Shown one piece after another: positions 18,838 through 29,371 of a DNA stretch of 64,000 nucleotides (within the stretch, counting starts at the first letter, position 1; the number at the start of each line of letters is the position of its first letter). The stretch is from Irineochytrium annulatum. Taxonomy: Eukaryota; Chytridiomycota; Chytridiomycetes; Chytridiales; Chytridiaceae. A model generated the notes under the pieces. That model saw only the letters and a program-made list of their open reading frames with translations, ran no database searches and was not told where the DNA came from. The stretch covers positions 62,001-126,000 of the forward strand of contig JADGJL010000008.1 in NCBI GenBank assembly GCA_027600665.1. Reading direction: 5' to 3'. A program made the position numbers and the translations under genes.

Positions 18838-18886
18838 GGGCATGCATTACACGAAAGGAATAAAATCCTCAAGGTAAATGCATGCC
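18838..18886. terminator. Inverted repeat after the serine dehydratase cluster
   Basis: GGCATGCATT and AATGCATGCC pair across about 27 bases that hold an inner hairpin (AGGA-ATAAAA-TCCT). No clear T run follows, so it may protect or weakly terminate the transcript. Confidence 0.45.
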
Positions 18887-18964
18887 TAATCACGAACTAG
18901 ACCATTACAACTGCGAAATATCCCCATTTATGATCTAGAGTAAGTTACTCTATGCCTTACATTA

Positions 18965-19315
18965 TTATTCGGATGGAATCAATACCTTATTTGGTAACCA
19001 GCCCTTTTCACCCTCTGCGGTATGAACAAAACTCCATTCATTTAGTTCAAATTCTTTTGTAACGATGATACCGGGTTTTACGGTTAATTCGTGTGCTGAA
19101 TAATCTGATAATGCAGTCGCGATCTGTTCTTCATTGGGAGTGCTTAATATTTGCTTCGGTACCCAGCCGCTTTTTTTAGAATGTACGGATTCACAGAAAA
19201 TCCAGTTGGGGAATTCAGTATCTTCTCTCCCATATAGGATCGTATCTCCTTTAGCTAAAACGATGGGATCGGGATAGTTTGAATTATGGGGTTGAACAAC
19301 TTTATATAATTTCAT
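18965..19315 (-). CDS. Small protein with two SH3-like domains
   Basis: A 116-residue cytoplasmic protein without a signal peptide. Two similar halves each show an SH3-like pattern ending in a Gly-Trp-Val/Leu-Pro motif: KKSGWVPKQIL near residue 52 and GEKGWLPNKVL near residue 105. The start is an ATG with GGAGG six bases upstream. No neighbour shares its strand closely, so the role is unknown. A ligand-binding or scaffolding function is all that can be inferred. Confidence 0.75.
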   Translation of the reverse strand: MKLYKVVQPHNSNYPDPIVLAKGDTILYGREDTEFPNWIFCESVHSKKSGWVPKQILSTPNEEQIATALSDYSAHELTVKPGIIVTKEFELNEWSFVHTAEGEKGWLPNKVLIPSE

Positions 19316-19396
19316 AATATGCCTCCAACTATTATATTCGACCTGTTACCGACAAACATAATATCATATTATTATGTAGTTATTCATCCCTATTTT

Positions 19397-19435
19397 ATAA
19401 AGCAGCGCCCCCTTCACAAGGGAGCGCTGCTTTAT
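19397..19435. terminator. Terminator after the pentose operon
   Basis: ATAAAGCAGCGC and GCGCTGCTTTAT pair perfectly over 12 bp, with an inner CCCTT/AAGGG stem. It lies 62 bp past the GH43 stop and would end the minus-strand pentose transcript. Confidence 0.75.
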
Positions 19436-19497
19436 CCGAATAGAAATATTTTATCACGAGTTCACCTTATAACGTTTGGGCAATATCACACAATCTT

Positions 19498-21153
19498 CTA
19501 ATTTCTTGATAACTCTCCAGACACACCATCCGCAGAATCTATATGGCTTAATGCATTCACTTCATGCTTTGTTTCTCTATACACAAAGTAATCAAAATCG
19601 GCATGTTTTCGAGTTCCACCGAGATCCTGCACACAAAGTCCGATGTAGGTTCCCGTAAACCGAATATACTCCGGAGATTCATCGCACAGATGTGTGATAT
19701 CAACCCACTCGCCTACATGATTCCAGGATGAATCCTTATTTAACGCATAGTAAAAGCGGGCGCGATCATGATCAACCACTACTTTTAAGCGAAGCGTATT
19801 CACCGACTCTAGCGGAATATCCTCCAACAGTTCGTCATACACCCCGTACTTGGACTGAATAATTCCCAAGCACAGCCCCTTCGCTTCATGATAAGTTACA
19901 CGTAAATAGAGATAGTCCTTGGTATCGTAGTACAAAATCAATCCTGCCATCTGCTGTGGATGATCCGGCGCAAATTCCAGAACTGTTTCGGCTTCACACT
20001 CAAACGTTTGCAATCTTCGCGCGATCATGCTTTGCCTATGCGTTGAACTCATCGACTCCATACCGTGCAAGCGCAAGTAACCGGGACGTTCCGACAAGCT
20101 GAGCCAAGTCGGGTCGGGTGGAATGCGAAGAGTATTCCAGTCATTCCGAAGCTCGGATTGATCAAAATGATCCATTTCAGCTAACGGTTCAAACGGATGT
20201 GCCGTAATCTTCGGTGCAATGACCTGGACCTCGGGATACCGGTTACCGCTCGCAAGCCTCAGCCAGCCGTCCTCGCTCCACGTACACGGCTGAAGTGCGG
20301 TCTCACGTCCAAGAATGCAATATTTTTGATGAACGGGTCGTCCAACCAGATGAGCCATGTACCATTCGCCGGTATGTGTTTCAACAAGACTGCCGTGGCC
20401 TGCCTTCTGCAGAGCCAAATCCGTTCTGCCATATGAAGTAAGGATCGGATTGGCTGGATCAACCTCGTAAGGGCCTTGTAGTGTACGGGAACGTGCTACT
20501 GTAACCGCATGCTCATAACCGGTTCCCCCTTCAGCCGTAATGAGATAATAATAGTCCTTGTGTTTATACAGATGAGGTGCTTCAGTTAATCCTAAAGCGG
20601 TTCCTTCAAAAATGTTCTTGGCTGGCCCGACCAGCTTTTGCTCCCCAACCGAATACTCCTGCAGAACGATGCCTGCAAACCGGTTTTTGCCCTTGCGGTG
20701 ATCCCATATCATATTGACCAGCCACTTCCGTCCGTCCTCATCATGAAACAGGGAAGGATCAAAACCGCTACTGTTGAGATATATCGGTTCGGACCAAGGC
20801 CCTTCAATATCGGTTGCTGTCACAAGGTAATTGTGAGTGTCTTTAAAGGCGCCTACCCGGCTTTTGACATCGGTGTAGATCAGGTAAAACACGCCGTTGT
20901 CATAACTGAGACATGGCGCCCATACACCTCCGGAGTTAATGTTGCCCTCCATGTTCAACTGCGTTGCACGAGTCAGCGGTGAAGCGATTGGTCGCCAATG
21001 AACCAGATCTCGCGAATGGTGTATGCGTACACCGGGGAACCATTCGAAGGTGGACGTGGCGATATAATAATCTTCTCCCGCCCGGCATATGGACGGATCT
21101 GGATGAAATCCGGGGAGGATGGGATTGGTGATCATTTTCTTGATACTGTTCAT
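19498..21153 (-). CDS. GH43 beta-xylosidase-like glycosidase
   Basis: A 551-residue enzyme with no signal peptide, so probably cytoplasmic. Residues about 5-310 form the five-bladed propeller of the GH43 beta-xylosidase/arabinofuranosidase group. The base Asp lies in GFHPDPSICR, the modulator Asp in SSGFDPSLFHDED, and the acid Glu in LTEAPHLYKHKD. Residues about 330-535 form the C-terminal beta-sandwich that closes the pocket in this subgroup. The ATG at 21153 with GGAGG upstream is chosen; a longer frame has no homologous leader. It is last in the operon with sugar-acid genes, so it probably frees xylose or arabinose from imported oligosaccharides. Confidence 0.9.
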   Translation of the reverse strand: MNSIKKMITNPILPGFHPDPSICRAGEDYYIATSTFEWFPGVRIHHSRDLVHWRPIASPLTRATQLNMEGNINSGGVWAPCLSYDNGVFYLIYTDVKSRVGAFKDTHNYLVTATDIEGPWSEPIYLNSSGFDPSLFHDEDGRKWLVNMIWDHRKGKNRFAGIVLQEYSVGEQKLVGPAKNIFEGTALGLTEAPHLYKHKDYYYLITAEGGTGYEHAVTVARSRTLQGPYEVDPANPILTSYGRTDLALQKAGHGSLVETHTGEWYMAHLVGRPVHQKYCILGRETALQPCTWSEDGWLRLASGNRYPEVQVIAPKITAHPFEPLAEMDHFDQSELRNDWNTLRIPPDPTWLSLSERPGYLRLHGMESMSSTHRQSMIARRLQTFECEAETVLEFAPDHPQQMAGLILYYDTKDYLYLRVTYHEAKGLCLGIIQSKYGVYDELLEDIPLESVNTLRLKVVVDHDRARFYYALNKDSSWNHVGEWVDITHLCDESPEYIRFTGTYIGLCVQDLGGTRKHADFDYFVYRETKHEVNALSHIDSADGVSGELSRN

Positions 21154-21215
21154 GGAAGAAACCTCCGGTATGAAAGTGATGATCTGTACAACAGCAGATA
21201 CACGAAAGGTAGAAA

Positions 21216-23192
21216 TCAGTACCAGCCCAGCGCTTTTTTGCCGGCTTCCAGAGCAGTTATAATTCGCTCTACATCGTATACATTGCCTCTCCATGTTCCG
21301 CCGCTGACAGATTGCAGCGCAGCCCAGAGCTTTGTATCGTCCGGCAAAGCTTCATCAGGCCGCATATCCGGATGGAAGGTCCTTTGTGCCAGGATGAGAG
21401 CACCTTCTTCCGGCGAAACCTCAATTTCTCCTTCTCCGACAAAGTTAATGCTGCCCTCCAGCGTGCTCCGATCCACCACGATGTTAATCAGGTCTCCGTT
21501 CCGCAGCTTGCCAATTGGTCCGCCTGCCAGCGCTTCGGGGCCAACATGACCAATACACGCACCGGTGGAAACACCGGAGAACCGGGCATCCGTAATCAGT
21601 GACACGTATTTGCCAAAAGACAAATGCTTAAGCGCAGAGGTTAACTGGTACGTCTCCTCCATTCCGGTTCCGGATGGACCTCGTCCGAGAAGCACGACCA
21701 CATCCCCAGCCGAGATACCTCCGGTCTTAATCGCACGGATCGCCTCACGTTCGGTGGTAAATACCTTGGCTCTGCCACGATGACGGTACACGCCATTCTC
21801 ATCCAGCACAGCAGGATCAATAGAGGTGGATTTGATGACAGAACCTTCCGGAGCGATGTTTCCGGTTGGAAATGTTACGGTCGAAGAGATGCCAAGCTGC
21901 TGGGCGTGTTCTACACTCATGATGACACTGTCCGGATTGATGCCGTCCTGCTCTTTCAACTGCTTCCGCATGAGATGACGGCGTTCCGACGATTCCCACC
22001 AATCCAGCACCTGCCCCAATGACGTACCTGTAACCGTTGGTACAGACTCATCCAACAGACCAAGCTGTCTGAGGTGAAGCATAACCTCTGGTACACCTCC
22101 GGCCTGAAAGACGCGAATGGTCGGGTAAAAGATCGGACCGTTAGGCAGGGCACTAACCAGTCTTGGAACATTCTTGTTGACCTGTATCCAATCCTGTACC
22201 GTAGGCACGGTTAAACCAGCCGCATGGGCTATCGCCGGTATGTGAAGAAGCAGATTGGTCGATCCGCCAAACGCAGCGTGCACGGTCATGGCATTGCGAA
22301 TGGATGCATCCGTGACGATGTCTGCCATCCTCATTCCCTGAGACTCCATATGGATGAGTGCGCGTGACGATTGGCGCGCCATTTCAATCCAGACGGGCTG
22401 CCCGGAAGGTGCAAGCGCGGCATGTGGTACTGTCATGCCCATGGCCTCTGCTACGACCTGGGCTGTTGCGGCGGTACCTAGAAACTGACAGCCTCCTCCC
22501 GGTGTAGCGCACGCGCGGCATCCTAAGTCCGACGCCATTTCGAGCGAAAGTTCTCCGCTGACATATCGTGCACCGATGGTCTGAATTTTACCAGCGTCCT
22601 CTCCATCGGTAGGTGGAAGCGTGACGCCACCGGGAACAATTACACCAGGCAATTGAGGCATACCGGCAAGCGCGAGCATCATTGCCGGTAGACCTTTGTC
22701 ACAAGTAGCGACACCCAGCACCCCTTTACGTGTCGGCAGCGAGCGAATCAGTCTGCGAAATACCATGGCAGCATCGTTCCGGTAAGGAAGCGAGTCGAAC
22801 ATGCCGGTCGTTCCCTGTGATCTGCCGTCACACGGATCACTGACATAGCCGGCAAACGGGATTCCTCCTCGGCTTGACAGTTCTTCTGCGGCAGCTTTCA
22901 TCAGTAGACCGACCTCCCAGTGACCCGTATGGTAACCGAGGGCTGTGGGACTACCATCCTCGTTGCGAATGCCGCCTTGTGTACTTAAGATCAGAAATTG
23001 TTTTCCGTTCAATTCCCCAGGTTTCCATCCCATTCCAACATTCTGGGACATGCCGAACAAGTCGCCACTTGGAGCATTTCGCAGTAAATCTTCCGTTAAT
23101 GGCAGACGTCCGGCAGCTCCTGGAGCATGTGCTATGATATCGAAGCAGTTGGCTTCCTTCTCCCCCATAATCGACGTAATCTGTTCGTGCAT
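21216..23192 (-). CDS. YjhG/YagF-type sugar-acid dehydratase (IlvD/Edd family)
   Basis: A 658-residue dehydratase, the length of the YjhG/YagF D-xylonate dehydratases and longer than IlvD. Cysteines for the iron-sulfur cluster are seen in [12 protein letters not shown] (about 118), [13 protein letters not shown] (about 163) and [11 protein letters not shown] (about 233). It should turn D-xylonate or a related aldonate into the 2-keto-3-deoxy acid. It sits 16 bases behind the aldehyde dehydrogenase gene and 62 bases before the GH43 gene, all on one strand. With the FAH-family protein and the dehydrogenase it makes a complete lower Weimberg-type route. The exact sugar acid (xylonate or arabinonate) is not decided by sequence. 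Confidence 0.88.
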   Translation of the reverse strand: MHEQITSIMGEKEANCFDIIAHAPGAAGRLPLTEDLLRNAPSGDLFGMSQNVGMGWKPGELNGKQFLILSTQGGIRNEDGSPTALGYHTGHWEVGLLMKAAAEELSSRGGIPFAGYVSDPCDGRSQGTTGMFDSLPYRNDAAMVFRRLIRSLPTRKGVLGVATCDKGLPAMMLALAGMPQLPGVIVPGGVTLPPTDGEDAGKIQTIGARYVSGELSLEMASDLGCRACATPGGGCQFLGTAATAQVVAEAMGMTVPHAALAPSGQPVWIEMARQSSRALIHMESQGMRMADIVTDASIRNAMTVHAAFGGSTNLLLHIPAIAHAAGLTVPTVQDWIQVNKNVPRLVSALPNGPIFYPTIRVFQAGGVPEVMLHLRQLGLLDESVPTVTGTSLGQVLDWWESSERRHLMRKQLKEQDGINPDSVIMSVEHAQQLGISSTVTFPTGNIAPEGSVIKSTSIDPAVLDENGVYRHRGRAKVFTTEREAIRAIKTGGISAGDVVVLLGRGPSGTGMEETYQLTSALKHLSFGKYVSLITDARFSGVSTGACIGHVGPEALAGGPIGKLRNGDLINIVVDRSTLEGSINFVGEGEIEVSPEEGALILAQRTFHPDMRPDEALPDDTKLWAALQSVSGGTWRGNVYDVERIITALEAGKKALGWY

Positions 23193-23208
23193 GATAGCCC
23201 CCCACAGT

Positions 23209-24675
23209 TTATGACTTCACGAAGACCGTTTTGATGGCGGTGAAAAACTCGATAGCCGCTTGCCCCTGTTCTCTGGAATGTGAACTTGACATCTTCATTC
23301 CACCGAACGGAGCTTGTAGCTCTACGCCGGCCGTTTCTGCATTAATTCTGACAAGTCCTGCATCCATGTCCCGGATGAAGGACAGCATCGCCCCTACGTT
23401 CTGAGTATAGATGGAAGCACTTAAGCCGTAGTCGCTGTCATTCGCCGCTTCAATCGCTTCCTCCAGGGAATCTACTGCAATTAAGGCCAGAACCGGACCG
23501 AAGATTTCTTCCCGGGCAATGGACATATGGGATTCGACCCCTTCAAATACAGTCGGTTGCACATAGAATCCCTCTTCCAGTCCAGGACCGTCTCCTCTTT
23601 TTCCGCCAGCAAGCAGAACGGCACCTTCATCCTGACCTTTTTGGATATAACTCAGCACCGTATTGAGTTGTCCTTCACTCGCACATGGCCCCATCCAGCT
23701 TCCAGCAGACATGCCGTCACCCAGCCGGATTTCCTGGATTTGCGAGAGCAGTTTTTCTTTAAAGGCATCGTATACGTTTCGTTCAATGATGACCTTACTG
23801 GTAGCTGTACATTTTTGCCCTGTTGATTTCAATCCACCACTGATGGTGGCTTCGACAGCCAAATCCAGGTCAGCGTCAGCTGCAATGATGATCGGGTTTT
23901 TGCCACCCATCTCAAGTTGATACTTGGCCCCACGTGCTAGCGCTGCAGCACCGACCCGTTTCCCCACTTCATTGGAACCCGTGAACGTTATTCCTCCCAC
24001 ATCCGGATGCTCGGCAAGTGCTGAACCGATCACTGAGCCTCTGCCGCAAATCAGATTAATAACGCCTGCCGGGATACCCGCCTCTTCAAAACATTCCATG
24101 ACTTTAGCCGCAGTGACCGCAGTTTCCTGAGCCGGCTTCAACACAACTGTATTGCCATAGATTAAGGCCGGAGCCATTTTCCAAATCGGAATGGCTACAG
24201 GGAAATTCCAAGGGGCAATAACTCCTACTACGCCAAGGGGTACACGAGTCGTAAACATCAGCGCTTCACTGTCTGTCGAGGGGATAACGTCCCCTGTTTT
24301 TCGCATGCCTTCTCCGGCGTAATACCTTAAGATCGCGACACCGCGCATCGTCTCTCCTTTGGCTTCAGGAAGTGTTTTGCCCATTTCCCTGGTCATCGCC
24401 TCTGCAACTTCATCGGCCCGACGTTCCAGCACATTTGCTGCCTGAAATAGATAGTTGCCGCGTTCTGCACCCGATAATCTCCGCCATTTTTTTGCTGCTT
24501 CCTTCGCCGCTTCGACAGCCCGGTTCAAATCCTCTACGCCGGAAGTGGGTACATAGCCGACAACTTCCTTCCGATTCGCAGGATTGATGCTCGGTTCGGT
24601 CTCACCAGATGTGGCCTTCACCCATTCTCCGTTAATATAATTGTTGTACGTCTGCTCCACTTGAAATGCGGTCAT
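23209..24675 (-). CDS. Aldehyde dehydrogenase, probable 2-oxoglutarate semialdehyde dehydrogenase
   Basis: A 488-residue NAD(P)-dependent aldehyde dehydrogenase. The catalytic Cys is in STGQKCTAT (about residue 287), the general base Glu in QLEMGGKNP (about 254), and the Rossmann Gly in FTGSNEVG. The sequence resembles the KGSADH group that oxidises 2,5-dioxopentanoate to 2-oxoglutarate. The start has AAGGAGG eight bases upstream. It lies between the FAH-family dehydratase and the YjhG-type dehydratase, which supports the last step of an oxidative pentose or sugar-acid route. Confidence 0.88.
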   Translation of the reverse strand: MTAFQVEQTYNNYINGEWVKATSGETEPSINPANRKEVVGYVPTSGVEDLNRAVEAAKEAAKKWRRLSGAERGNYLFQAANVLERRADEVAEAMTREMGKTLPEAKGETMRGVAILRYYAGEGMRKTGDVIPSTDSEALMFTTRVPLGVVGVIAPWNFPVAIPIWKMAPALIYGNTVVLKPAQETAVTAAKVMECFEEAGIPAGVINLICGRGSVIGSALAEHPDVGGITFTGSNEVGKRVGAAALARGAKYQLEMGGKNPIIIAADADLDLAVEATISGGLKSTGQKCTATSKVIIERNVYDAFKEKLLSQIQEIRLGDGMSAGSWMGPCASEGQLNTVLSYIQKGQDEGAVLLAGGKRGDGPGLEEGFYVQPTVFEGVESHMSIAREEIFGPVLALIAVDSLEEAIEAANDSDYGLSASIYTQNVGAMLSFIRDMDAGLVRINAETAGVELQAPFGGMKMSSSHSREQGQAAIEFFTAIKTVFVKS

Positions 24676-24695
24676 AGCCTTATCCTCCTTATAGA

Positions 24696-25571
24696 TTAGT
24701 TTGAAATAACAGAATTCACGAGTGTCCCGATATCACTAATGGATATTTCAATCCGGTCTCCGGGTTCAAGTGTAAATTCATTAGGGGGAACGATACTTGT
24801 ACCTGTCAAAAGAACCGTACCGTCAAACAAATCATTGTCCCTTGCTAAAAAAGAGACCAATTCATCCAGCTTACGGTTTAATTCACTTGTGTTTGCCTCG
24901 CTCTTAACAACCAGTTCACCTGCGCGATAAATTTCGCAGACAATGCTGAATGCGTAGGGATTCTGCACCGTTTCTGCCAATCGGATAGCCGGACCGATGG
25001 AGCAGGAGTTGCGCCACATTTTGGCTTGTGGCAGATACAGCGGATTCTCCCCTTCAATATCACGGCAGCTCATGTCATTACCGGCAATGTATCCTACAAT
25101 ACTTCCGTCACCCGCAAGCACCAATCCAAGCTCAGGCTCCGGGATCTGCCACGTGGAGTCGCTTCGGAGCGTGACGGCATCATTCGGACCTACCGTTCGT
25201 GCTGCCGTGGATTTAAAGAAGATTTCGGGTCTTTCCGCATCGTATACCTTATCGTAAAAGGTCGTTGCATCCATTTTTCCATCCGTCGCTTCATAATTTC
25301 TCGCTTCCCTGCTTCGTTGATACGTAACACCTGCCGCCCATACTTCCGGGGCATCCACTGGTGTGATCAGATGCAAGGTAGTCCAATCATCCGTCAGCTT
25401 GTTTAATGGTTTAAAAGCGCTTTCAATAAGTTGAACAGGTGATATCCCTTGTTCTTTTGCTTGATGGATCAAAGTCATAAAATCGGCTTGCGGCAAACGA
25501 TAGGCTTTTTCATCATCCGTAACGGCTGCCAGCCACTTTTGTTGCCCGTCCAGAAATCGAATAATTCGCAT
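24696..25571 (-). CDS. FAH-family protein, probable 2-keto-3-deoxy-pentonate dehydratase
   Basis: A 291-residue member of the fumarylacetoacetate hydrolase superfamily. The metal-binding acidic residues lie in [10 protein letters not shown] (about 143-152) and [14 protein letters not shown] (about 170-183), and an active-site loop is suggested by YQRSREAR. In Weimberg-type operons such proteins dehydrate 2-keto-3-deoxy-xylonate or -arabinonate to 2-oxoglutarate semialdehyde. It is first in the operon, 20 bases before the aldehyde dehydrogenase, and divergent from an AraC regulator. Hydrolase activity on other acylpyruvates remains possible. Confidence 0.85.
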   Translation of the reverse strand: MRIIRFLDGQQKWLAAVTDDEKAYRLPQADFMTLIHQAKEQGISPVQLIESAFKPLNKLTDDWTTLHLITPVDAPEVWAAGVTYQRSREARNYEATDGKMDATTFYDKVYDAERPEIFFKSTAARTVGPNDAVTLRSDSTWQIPEPELGLVLAGDGSIVGYIAGNDMSCRDIEGENPLYLPQAKMWRNSCSIGPAIRLAETVQNPYAFSIVCEIYRAGELVVKSEANTSELNRKLDELVSFLARDNDLFDGTVLLTGTSIVPPNEFTLEPGDRIEISISDIGTLVNSVISN

Positions 25572-25821
25572 TCAAGCTTGCCCCCATTCTCCCTATTGGG
25601 TTGATAATATTACCTTAGCACCAGCCAGGTTTCGTGACGATGTTCTAATCACTCCAACGAATTACCCTTTTCACGCATTTTTTTTCTGTTAAGATAAATC
25701 TAGATTAGATGAACCAAGGATGATGTACTCATCTCTCGTCCCTGTGTGTATTCTCAGTTCAGTGGATATCAACGAAATGATAAGATGTTGGAGTATAGAA
25801 GGATAAGGAGGTTGGGGTGCT

Positions 25822-26736
25822 GTGGCCAAGCTTTCGGAAGCCGTGTATTTGGGTCGTCTGCCTGATGTTCGCATGTCTTTTCAATTATTGGGGCTACATG
25901 CAAGAAAAGTGGATTCAACCTGGACGTATCCATCTCATGAGCATTCAATGTATGAAGTGCACTGGATGATGGACGGCCAGATGAATATGGTTGTTAACGG
26001 ACAGTTATACAGTCAGACTGTAGGCGATCTTCTGTTCATTCGCCCTGGTATGACGCATTCCTGTACGGGTGCCGGACCGGAGGGGTTCACATACTTTTCC
26101 GTGCATTTCAGTGTACAGGATACGTCCTTTTGCAGAGAACTCAACCGTTGCAAAGACATCTATTATCCGGCAAATTCGAATTTGGCTCTGGGGCTGTCCT
26201 CTTCCCTGTCTACCTTGTATAATCTGGCCACAGAGCATTTGTCGAGTTCGCTATCCTCTTCCAAACAGATGAAGGTGCATGCTGCTGTGTTCGAACTACT
26301 CGGTTCCCTGGTCGGACAATTATCTCAGCAAGCATCCGTTACGTTGTCGAGAAAAGAAACCATTGCCCATCAGATTGCTGAGCACATTGAGGATTCGGTG
26401 AGATATATCCATCTTCATGGGGAAATTCAGGAGAGCGAGCGAACCTGGATTCAAGATATTGCCAAGTCGCTGAGCATTAGCCCGTCACAGGTTAATCGTA
26501 TTTTTCGGCAGGTATACGGCATCGCTCCGCGTAAGTTTCTATCGGAAACCCTTCTGAACGAAGCGCAGCGCTTGTTAAAACAAACGGACCTGAACATAGA
26601 CCATATTGCGATGATGCTGGGGTATAAGACCAATGCGCACTTCAGCCGCCAGTTCAAGCGGTGGACAGGCATCGCGCCAAGTGAATTTCGCAGTCATTCG
26701 CAGCAGAATGGTGAAGCCACACATTCAGATGCCTGA
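25822..26736 (+). CDS. AraC-family transcriptional regulator
   Basis: A 304-residue regulator. Residues about 20-110 form a cupin sensor (HEHSMYEVHWMMDGQMN, LLFIRPGMTHSC). Residues about 195-295 form the AraC double helix-turn-helix (LSISPSQVNRIFRQVYG, MMLGYKTNAHFSRQFKRW). The start is a GTG with AAGGAGG ten bases upstream. It is divergent from the pentose-acid operon across 250 bp and probably activates it in response to a pentose, pentonate or xylo-oligosaccharide. A ten-base palindrome, AATCTAGATT, near 25697 in the shared region is a possible site. Confidence 0.88.
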   Translation: MAKLSEAVYLGRLPDVRMSFQLLGLHARKVDSTWTYPSHEHSMYEVHWMMDGQMNMVVNGQLYSQTVGDLLFIRPGMTHSCTGAGPEGFTYFSVHFSVQDTSFCRELNRCKDIYYPANSNLALGLSSSLSTLYNLATEHLSSSLSSSKQMKVHAAVFELLGSLVGQLSQQASVTLSRKETIAHQIAEHIEDSVRYIHLHGEIQESERTWIQDIAKSLSISPSQVNRIFRQVYGIAPRKFLSETLLNEAQRLLKQTDLNIDHIAMMLGYKTNAHFSRQFKRWTGIAPSEFRSHSQQNGEATHSDA

Positions 26737-26779
26737 GATGCAGCAATCTCTGAGCCGCATGAAGCTAACCAATACAAAA

Positions 26780-26807
26780 AGCAGCTGCTGGATGTCCAGA
26801 AGCTGCT
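26780..26807. terminator. Bidirectional terminator between AraC and GH43 genes
   Basis: AGCAGC pairs with GCTGCT and the inner CTGG with CCAG, with A-rich sequence before and T-rich sequence after. It serves the two convergent genes. Confidence 0.7.
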
Positions 26808-26844
26808 CTATCTTTCTCAGGTATTCGATGTTCTGTTGTAACTT

Positions 26845-28266
26845 TTACGCTAAAATAAATGCAGCGAGGCTCGCACTTCCCGAACCCCGATATGTAAAAT
26901 ACAACGCCTGTATACCATCCGGAATATTAATCTCGGCTGTATAGGGTTTCCAATGATTAGTGAAATGTACCGGTATTGTACCCAGTGCAGGACCGTCCCA
27001 TACTGTTTTGACCTCGAATACCCCGTTACAATATCCACGCACCTTGATTGAGACCTGGCGAATCCCTTTGCAATCAAAATACTTAAACCCTGCCGTTGCA
27101 GATTCAACCATATTGGCAATATAACCGATCTCTTCATCACCATCTCTTCCATCCTGGGTGATCTTCGGAAATCGGCTGTCCAGCCAGGCTCCTGCCCCGA
27201 ACCCCCCAGTATACCTTTGATCCTCTTGGGTAAAAAGATTGCATGCAAGATACGCAGGGTACTCGCCTCTTCCCTCCAACGGTCTACCGTTTGAGCCGCA
27301 GGAGGTCATTTCCACCTGAGGAATGCTGCCGTCCTCTTCAAATGATATCTTCTCAATACAGCCCTGGCGGTTGAATGCGTCACCATTGGTATGACGGTGA
27401 TAGAAAACATACCAGTCTCCGTTGATCTCTACAATGCTGCCATGGTTATTGCCTCCATAATACATGGGTTTTTCAGCAGGTTTGTAGGAGTCGATATGGA
27501 GATCACAGTTGCTTACGATGACGCCCTGATATGTAAATCCTCTATTTGGAAACAGGCTAGTGGCATAACATAATTCATGCATAACGATAGAGGAATATAC
27601 GAGATAGTAGGTATCCCCTCTCTTGCGGATGGAAGGTGCTTCGAAAAATTCATGGCCCTCATAACCGCTGCCCTTACTGTAAGGTTCGCTCGGTGCTACG
27701 AATACGGGTTCTTCCACAATCGTTAGCATATCTGAACCTAACATCGTGGCCATCGCGCCATGTCTTGAGGGGTCTCCAGGTGCACAAAAACCGGTATACA
27801 GATAGGTATGCGGTCCTTCAGTCATCACGCCGGGATCGAACTGCGGCTCATCCCCATCTCTTTCGCCGAGACGAGTGCCGTCAGCATATTGTACATACCC
27901 ATAGAATTCATATTTGCCAGCAGGTGTATCACATACAGCCACCGAAACAACGGGTACCTTGTCCAACACATAATACAGATAATACCGTCCATCGGGACCC
28001 CGCGTAACATCTGGCGCATACAGGCACATATGACCATTTGGATTAAGGGGGTCATCAGTTTTTTGGTAGATTACCCCTTCATTTCGCCAATCCCCAAGGT
28101 CATTCACGGGTGCAGACCAGCATACATAATCGTTCAGACAGAAGGCATGTCCGTTAAAACGGTCATGTGAACCATACACATACACTCGTTCATTGAATAC
28201 ATAAGGCTCGCCGTCGGGGACATATTCCCAGGATGGAAGGTATGGATTCAAACCTTGTTTATTCAT
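26845..28266 (-). CDS. GH43 glycosidase with C-terminal CBM6-like domain
   Basis: A 473-residue enzyme without a signal peptide. Residues about 1-325 are a GH43 propeller of the arabinoxylan arabinofuranosidase or xylosidase type. Key blocks are YVYGSHDRFNG, CLYAPDVTRGPDGRYYLYYV and the Glu in HEFFEAPSIRKRGDTYYLVY. Residues about 345-473 form a beta-sandwich like CBM6, ending IPDGIQALYFTYRGSG. The family often begins with a DP motif, while here the first blade reads VPDGEPYVFNERVYVYGSHD. It is divergent from an AraC regulator and probably acts on imported pentose-containing oligosaccharides. AAGGAG lies upstream of the ATG. Confidence 0.87.
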   Translation of the reverse strand: MNKQGLNPYLPSWEYVPDGEPYVFNERVYVYGSHDRFNGHAFCLNDYVCWSAPVNDLGDWRNEGVIYQKTDDPLNPNGHMCLYAPDVTRGPDGRYYLYYVLDKVPVVSVAVCDTPAGKYEFYGYVQYADGTRLGERDGDEPQFDPGVMTEGPHTYLYTGFCAPGDPSRHGAMATMLGSDMLTIVEEPVFVAPSEPYSKGSGYEGHEFFEAPSIRKRGDTYYLVYSSIVMHELCYATSLFPNRGFTYQGVIVSNCDLHIDSYKPAEKPMYYGGNNHGSIVEINGDWYVFYHRHTNGDAFNRQGCIEKISFEEDGSIPQVEMTSCGSNGRPLEGRGEYPAYLACNLFTQEDQRYTGGFGAGAWLDSRFPKITQDGRDGDEEIGYIANMVESATAGFKYFDCKGIRQVSIKVRGYCNGVFEVKTVWDGPALGTIPVHFTNHWKPYTAEINIPDGIQALYFTYRGSGSASLAAFILA

Positions 28267-28401
28267 TCAATGCACACTCCTTATATAAATTGATAGACCA
28301 TCTATTACACTTACGATTACTTTCGTATAATAGAGAACAACTACAATGTTCCATAAGTGTCTCTATTTATTCCATAACCTGCATGGTAAAGGTGAAGAAC
28401 A

Positions 28402-29187
28402 ATGAATACGATTTTTTACGTCGAATATGATGCTGCCCATAACCATCCGTTTGTGTTTGATATTCCAGAAGGACATGATTGCTGGCTGTTAGTTGTTACG
28501 CAGACTCCTGCACAGTTCTGGGTGGGCGGGAAATTGATAGATTATCCACCTCATTGTGCCGTTCTCTATCCACCTCATCAGAAAATATATTATCGCTCTT
28601 GTACGGAGCAATATGTGAATGATTGGATTCGTTTCGAAAGTGATGAGATGTATGTAACTGAAACTTCCCTACCGAAGGGCGAACCATTTCCATTAGATGA
28701 TCCTGAATTTTGTCACAAGCTGTTTCAATTACTTGTTGCTGAGCATTCTTTCCAGAAAAACAACCGAGAATCAACGATAGATTATTTACTACGAACGCTG
28801 TTCAACAAGCTGTTGGAGTCTTGCGTTCAAGAGAGTATTGGCCCGCAGCATTATCCTCTGATGAAGCTTCGAACAGAGATTCACAATAATCCGAGTCACC
28901 CATGGACAGTTGCTGCCATGGCCAAAACCATGAATATTAGTCCGGGATACTTACAGCTTGTATATAAGAACTCCTTTGGGGTGTCGTGTATGGAGGATGT
29001 AATTCATAGCCGAGTTCGGTTAGCTAAAGAGTACCTCAGACATCATCAATATACGGTTGCAGAGATCGCCGACAGGTGCGGGTATCGTAATGTCGAGCAT
29101 TTTTGCAGGCAATTCAAACAAATGACGGGTGTATCACCCAAGCGATTCATAAACGACATAAAGAACCCGGGTGACATAACAGAATGA
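28402..29187 (+). CDS. AraC-family transcriptional regulator
   Basis: A 261-residue regulator with a short cupin-like N-terminus (AVLYPPHQKIYYR) and the AraC DNA-binding domain at about 155-255 (MNISPGYLQLVYKNSFG, ADRCGYRNVEHFCRQFKQM, SPKRF). It starts at an ATG with AAAGGTG upstream. It is divergent from the GH43 gene, separated by 135 bp, and most likely regulates it. The inducer is unknown. Confidence 0.88.
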   Translation: MNTIFYVEYDAAHNHPFVFDIPEGHDCWLLVVTQTPAQFWVGGKLIDYPPHCAVLYPPHQKIYYRSCTEQYVNDWIRFESDEMYVTETSLPKGEPFPLDDPEFCHKLFQLLVAEHSFQKNNRESTIDYLLRTLFNKLLESCVQESIGPQHYPLMKLRTEIHNNPSHPWTVAAMAKTMNISPGYLQLVYKNSFGVSCMEDVIHSRVRLAKEYLRHHQYTVAEIADRCGYRNVEHFCRQFKQMTGVSPKRFINDIKNPGDITE

Positions 29188-29371
29188 GAGATAAATCTCA
29201 CTCTCTCGCTCTGTCCAATGGGCAGTTACACTTAACTTTTTAGCCATCCAAAAGGTATACGTCAACGAGTTTGTTAGCGTTCTCTGCTGTCATTTTAAGT
29301 TAAGGTTTTAGCCTGTATAATGCAATGACATATTCTCAAGCATAATTGATCTATTATCATATTGTGATACT

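Noticed and set aside
29231..29304. CTTAACTT and AAGTTAAG inverted repeat with repeated TTTTAGCC words
   Set aside because: The arms are eight A/T-rich bases 57 bases apart, too weak to call a terminator or operator.
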